Assembly (NCBI RefSeq): GCF_023806125.1
Contig: NZ_JAMSKT010000024.1
Span: 1 to 38,160 of the forward strand
Reading direction: 5' to 3'
Origin: Clostridium caldaquaticum
GTDB lineage: Bacteria > Bacillota > Clostridia > Clostridiales > Clostridiaceae
Length of the DNA stretch: 38,160 nucleotides
Part shown: positions 36,692 through 38,160 of the stretch, in pieces
Layout of the letters: each line of letters begins with the position of its first letter
Position numbering within the stretch: position 1 is the stretch's first letter
Notes under the pieces: generated by a model
What the model was told of the DNA's origin: nothing
The model's database searches: none
What the model saw: only the letters and a program-made list of their open reading frames with translations
Translations under genes and position numbers: made by a program

Positions 36692-37636
36692 ATGGAAAAA
36701 ACTCAAAACGTAAGTATTTCACCTGTTAAAGGTAATGATAGAGAATATATAATTAAAGATTATACAGGTATAACAATGGGTAGATTTTTTATTATAGAAC
36801 TTTCTAGAGAAAATAGATTTTGCAGTATTAGGGTGAAATTTTACAGAAATGAGGGGGAAGACTATAGGTTTTTAAAAGAAGCTGTGAAATTGATTCTTAT
36901 ATCTCTGTTTAAAAATATGAATATATTTAAAGTGAATGTTTTAATAGATGAAGATATAAATATACGAGCTTTTACAGAGTTAGGTTTTCAGTTTGAGGGA
37001 GTTATTTCTAATAGCATAATAGTAAATAATACTCATAAGCAAGAGTTTATTTTTGGTATAGATAAAGATATATATCAAAATTCAGATAAAAATAGAAGCT
37101 TAATTTTAAAAGGTCAAAATATAGAATTAAGATTGTTAACCCCTGAGAATGCAAATGATATATTAGAGTATTATAAAAGAAACAGAGAGTATTTAAAACC
37201 TTTTGAACCTGCAAGAGATGAAAGTTTTTACACATTAGAGCTTCAAAAAAGAGATATAATAGAAAACTACAAACAATTTTTAAATGGAACAAGTGTGAAT
37301 TTAGGAATATTTAAGAATGATAAATTTATTGGAAAAATAAGAGTGTCTAATATAGTGATGGGAATATTTAAAAATGCTTTTGTAGGATATTCTATAGATA
37401 AAAATGAGCAGGGTAAAGGATATATGAAAGAAGCTTTAAGATTAACTATAAAATATGCTTTTGAGGAATTAGGTTTGCACAGAATAGAAGCGACAACATT
37501 GGTAGATAATATTAAATCACAAGCAGTATTGCTAGGTTGTGGTTTTAAGGAAATAGGTGTAAGTGAAAAGTATTTATTTATTAATGGTGAATGGAGAGAT
37601 CATAAAATATTTTACAGGATAAATATGAATGATTAA
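36692..37636 (+). CDS. Double-domain GNAT acetyltransferase
   Basis: 314 residues with two GNAT-like halves. The N-terminal half (about 1-140) has a weak fold pattern (YTGITMGRFFIIEL, then RAFTELGFQFEGVIS, the usual end of a GNAT) but no clear acetyl-CoA loop. The C-terminal half (about 150-314) is RimJ/RimL-like, with VGYSIDKNEQGKGYMKEAL as the acetyl-CoA loop, HRIEATTLVDNIKSQ and LGCGFKEIGVSEKYL. The C-terminal part probably acetylates an amine or protein N-terminus. The N-terminal half may be inactive. It starts at ATG with AAAGGAG upstream. Confidence 0.82.
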   Translation: MEKTQNVSISPVKGNDREYIIKDYTGITMGRFFIIELSRENRFCSIRVKFYRNEGEDYRFLKEAVKLILISLFKNMNIFKVNVLIDEDINIRAFTELGFQFEGVISNSIIVNNTHKQEFIFGIDKDIYQNSDKNRSLILKGQNIELRLLTPENANDILEYYKRNREYLKPFEPARDESFYTLELQKRDIIENYKQFLNGTSVNLGIFKNDKFIGKIRVSNIVMGIFKNAFVGYSIDKNEQGKGYMKEALRLTIKYAFEELGLHRIEATTLVDNIKSQAVLLGCGFKEIGVSEKYLFINGEWRDHKIFYRINMND

Positions 37637-37662
37637 ATAAAAATGTAATATTGCATACAATT

Positions 37663-37860
37663 ATGATTGCAATAATTTTGATTGTGAGCGTTGTAGAGCT
37701 ATTTATTGAAGGATATTATTAGGATAGTCAGGTAAAAAGTTTAACATTTAATTTATTAGTTGTAGGAATCATTATTTATTTAAATAGTTTAAGTGAGAAT
37801 TTTATAGCTAAACTAATAGATATGAATATACTCAGCCTGGTGTATCTATATATAAAATAA
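37663..37860 (+). pseudogene. possible remnant of a small membrane protein gene
   Basis: One frame reads 19 hydrophobic codons (MIAIILIVSVVELFIEGYY), a TAG at 37720-37722, and 45 further codons with another hydrophobic stretch (NLLVVGIIIYLN), ending at TAA 37858-37860. No ribosome binding site precedes it. It looks like a decayed two-helix membrane protein gene, but chance in AT-rich DNA is possible. Confidence 0.3.
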
Positions 37861-37958
37861 AAAGAAAAATAAAGTATTTTTAAGTATAGCTGATTTATTT
37901 TAAAAAAATAAGTTAATATTGGCTGATATAGACAAGCATATGTGATAATATATAACAC

Positions 37959-37980
37959 GTTGCCGATACAAATCGACAAC
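37959..37980. repeat. inverted repeat upstream of right rrn promoter
   Basis: GTTGCCGAT and ATCGACAAC are inverted repeats (8 of 9 pairs) around ACAA, 35 bases upstream of the rrn -35. It may be an operator. The stretch 37861-37958 shows nothing else. Confidence 0.45.
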
Positions 37981-38014
37981 AATCACTAAATAAAAATTGT
38001 CATTAAAAAAGTTG

Positions 38015-38043
38015 TTGACAAATTAAAATTTAAGTGATAAGAT
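38015..38043 (+). promoter_or_regulatory. rrn promoter (right)
   Basis: TTGACA (38015-38020), a 17-base spacer and TAAGAT (38038-38043), the same boxes as the left rrn promoter. Transcription should start near 38050. Confidence 0.88.
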
Positions 38044-38049
38044 ATAAAA

Positions 38050-38160
38050 GCTGTCAGATGACAGCGAAAAATAATTGGTCTTTGAAAATTAAACAGAGAA
38101 TAATTAAGATAAACCAGCAATTCTTTTGAATTAAAAAATGAGCATAAAGATTCAAACTTT
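38050..38160 (+). other. rRNA operon 5' leader, read rightward
   Basis: Near-identical inverted copy of positions 1-121, differing by a few substitutions and one extra A. It has a CTGTCA/TGACAG stem (38051-38064) and boxA TGGTCTTTGAAAA (38076-38088). It stops a few bases short of 16S, which lies outside the window. Confidence 0.85.

Noticed and set aside
37776-37982. 68-codon minus-strand ORF near the right end
   Set aside because: No ribosome binding site or recognisable protein pattern; composition is that of chance translation of AT-rich DNA.

Overview
The window is AT-rich DNA from a low-GC Gram-positive, most likely a Clostridium (Clostridiaceae). The L34, DnaA, RemB, YyaC, DUF4446, YedF and DUF3343 proteins, the TTGACA/TATAAT promoters and the gene order around dnaA all fit. 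The species cannot be named from the sequence. It holds the chromosomal replication origin. Both ends are the promoter, boxA and leader of ribosomal RNA operons facing outward, so the window looks like a whole contig cut at two rrn copies that flank the origin and run away from it.

Positions 1-437 hold the left rrn leader (minus strand) and the gyrA terminator. From 438 to 9294 the minus-strand replication block reads, from the origin outward, dnaA, dnaN, yaaA, recF, remB, gyrB, gyrA. The origin is bipartite. DnaA boxes lie upstream of dnaA (9295-9724), and a second set lies between dnaA and dnaN together with a GC patch, DnaA-trios and an AT-rich unwinding stretch (7686-7944). From 9725 to 19479 the plus-strand block holds rpmH, rnpA, yidD, yidC, jag, mnmE, mnmG, rsmG, a Noc-like gene, soj/parA, spo0J/parB and DUF4446. 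Two perfect parS sites bracket the parAB pair.

From 19533 to 24973 come small and accessory genes: a YkuS-like protein, the sporulation protein YyaC, an AI-2E/YtvI membrane protein, a cysteine desulfurase-like enzyme, YedF, DUF3343, an MscS channel and DUF951. Positions 24970-26167 hold the rpsF-ssb-rpsR operon with a probable S6:S18 autoregulatory leader. From 26220 to 31834 come sfsA (sitting in an unexpected cluster of DnaA boxes), a Nudix hydrolase, a TIM-barrel protein, three small cysteine-rich proteins (two of them tandem paralogs), a class V aminotransferase and a DUF1015 protein. An arsenic-resistance operon arsR-arsC-acr3 occupies 31925-33995. After it come a small membrane protein, tcdA, a methyltransferase and a double-GNAT protein. 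The last 500 bases hold a probable gene remnant and the right rrn promoter.

The most interesting observations are these: (1) a Noc protein with the Noc DNA-specificity residues but no membrane-targeting N-terminus; (2) an 18-bp inverted repeat in which terminator-like hairpins carry the Shine-Dalgarno sequences of two convergent genes, ykuS-like and yyaC; (3) an ectopic DnaA-box cluster at sfsA; (4) a tandem family of small Cys-rich proteins; (5) a textbook origin unwinding element. I saw no CRISPR array, transposase, prophage or tRNA gene. I did not find a clearly new multi-gene system.
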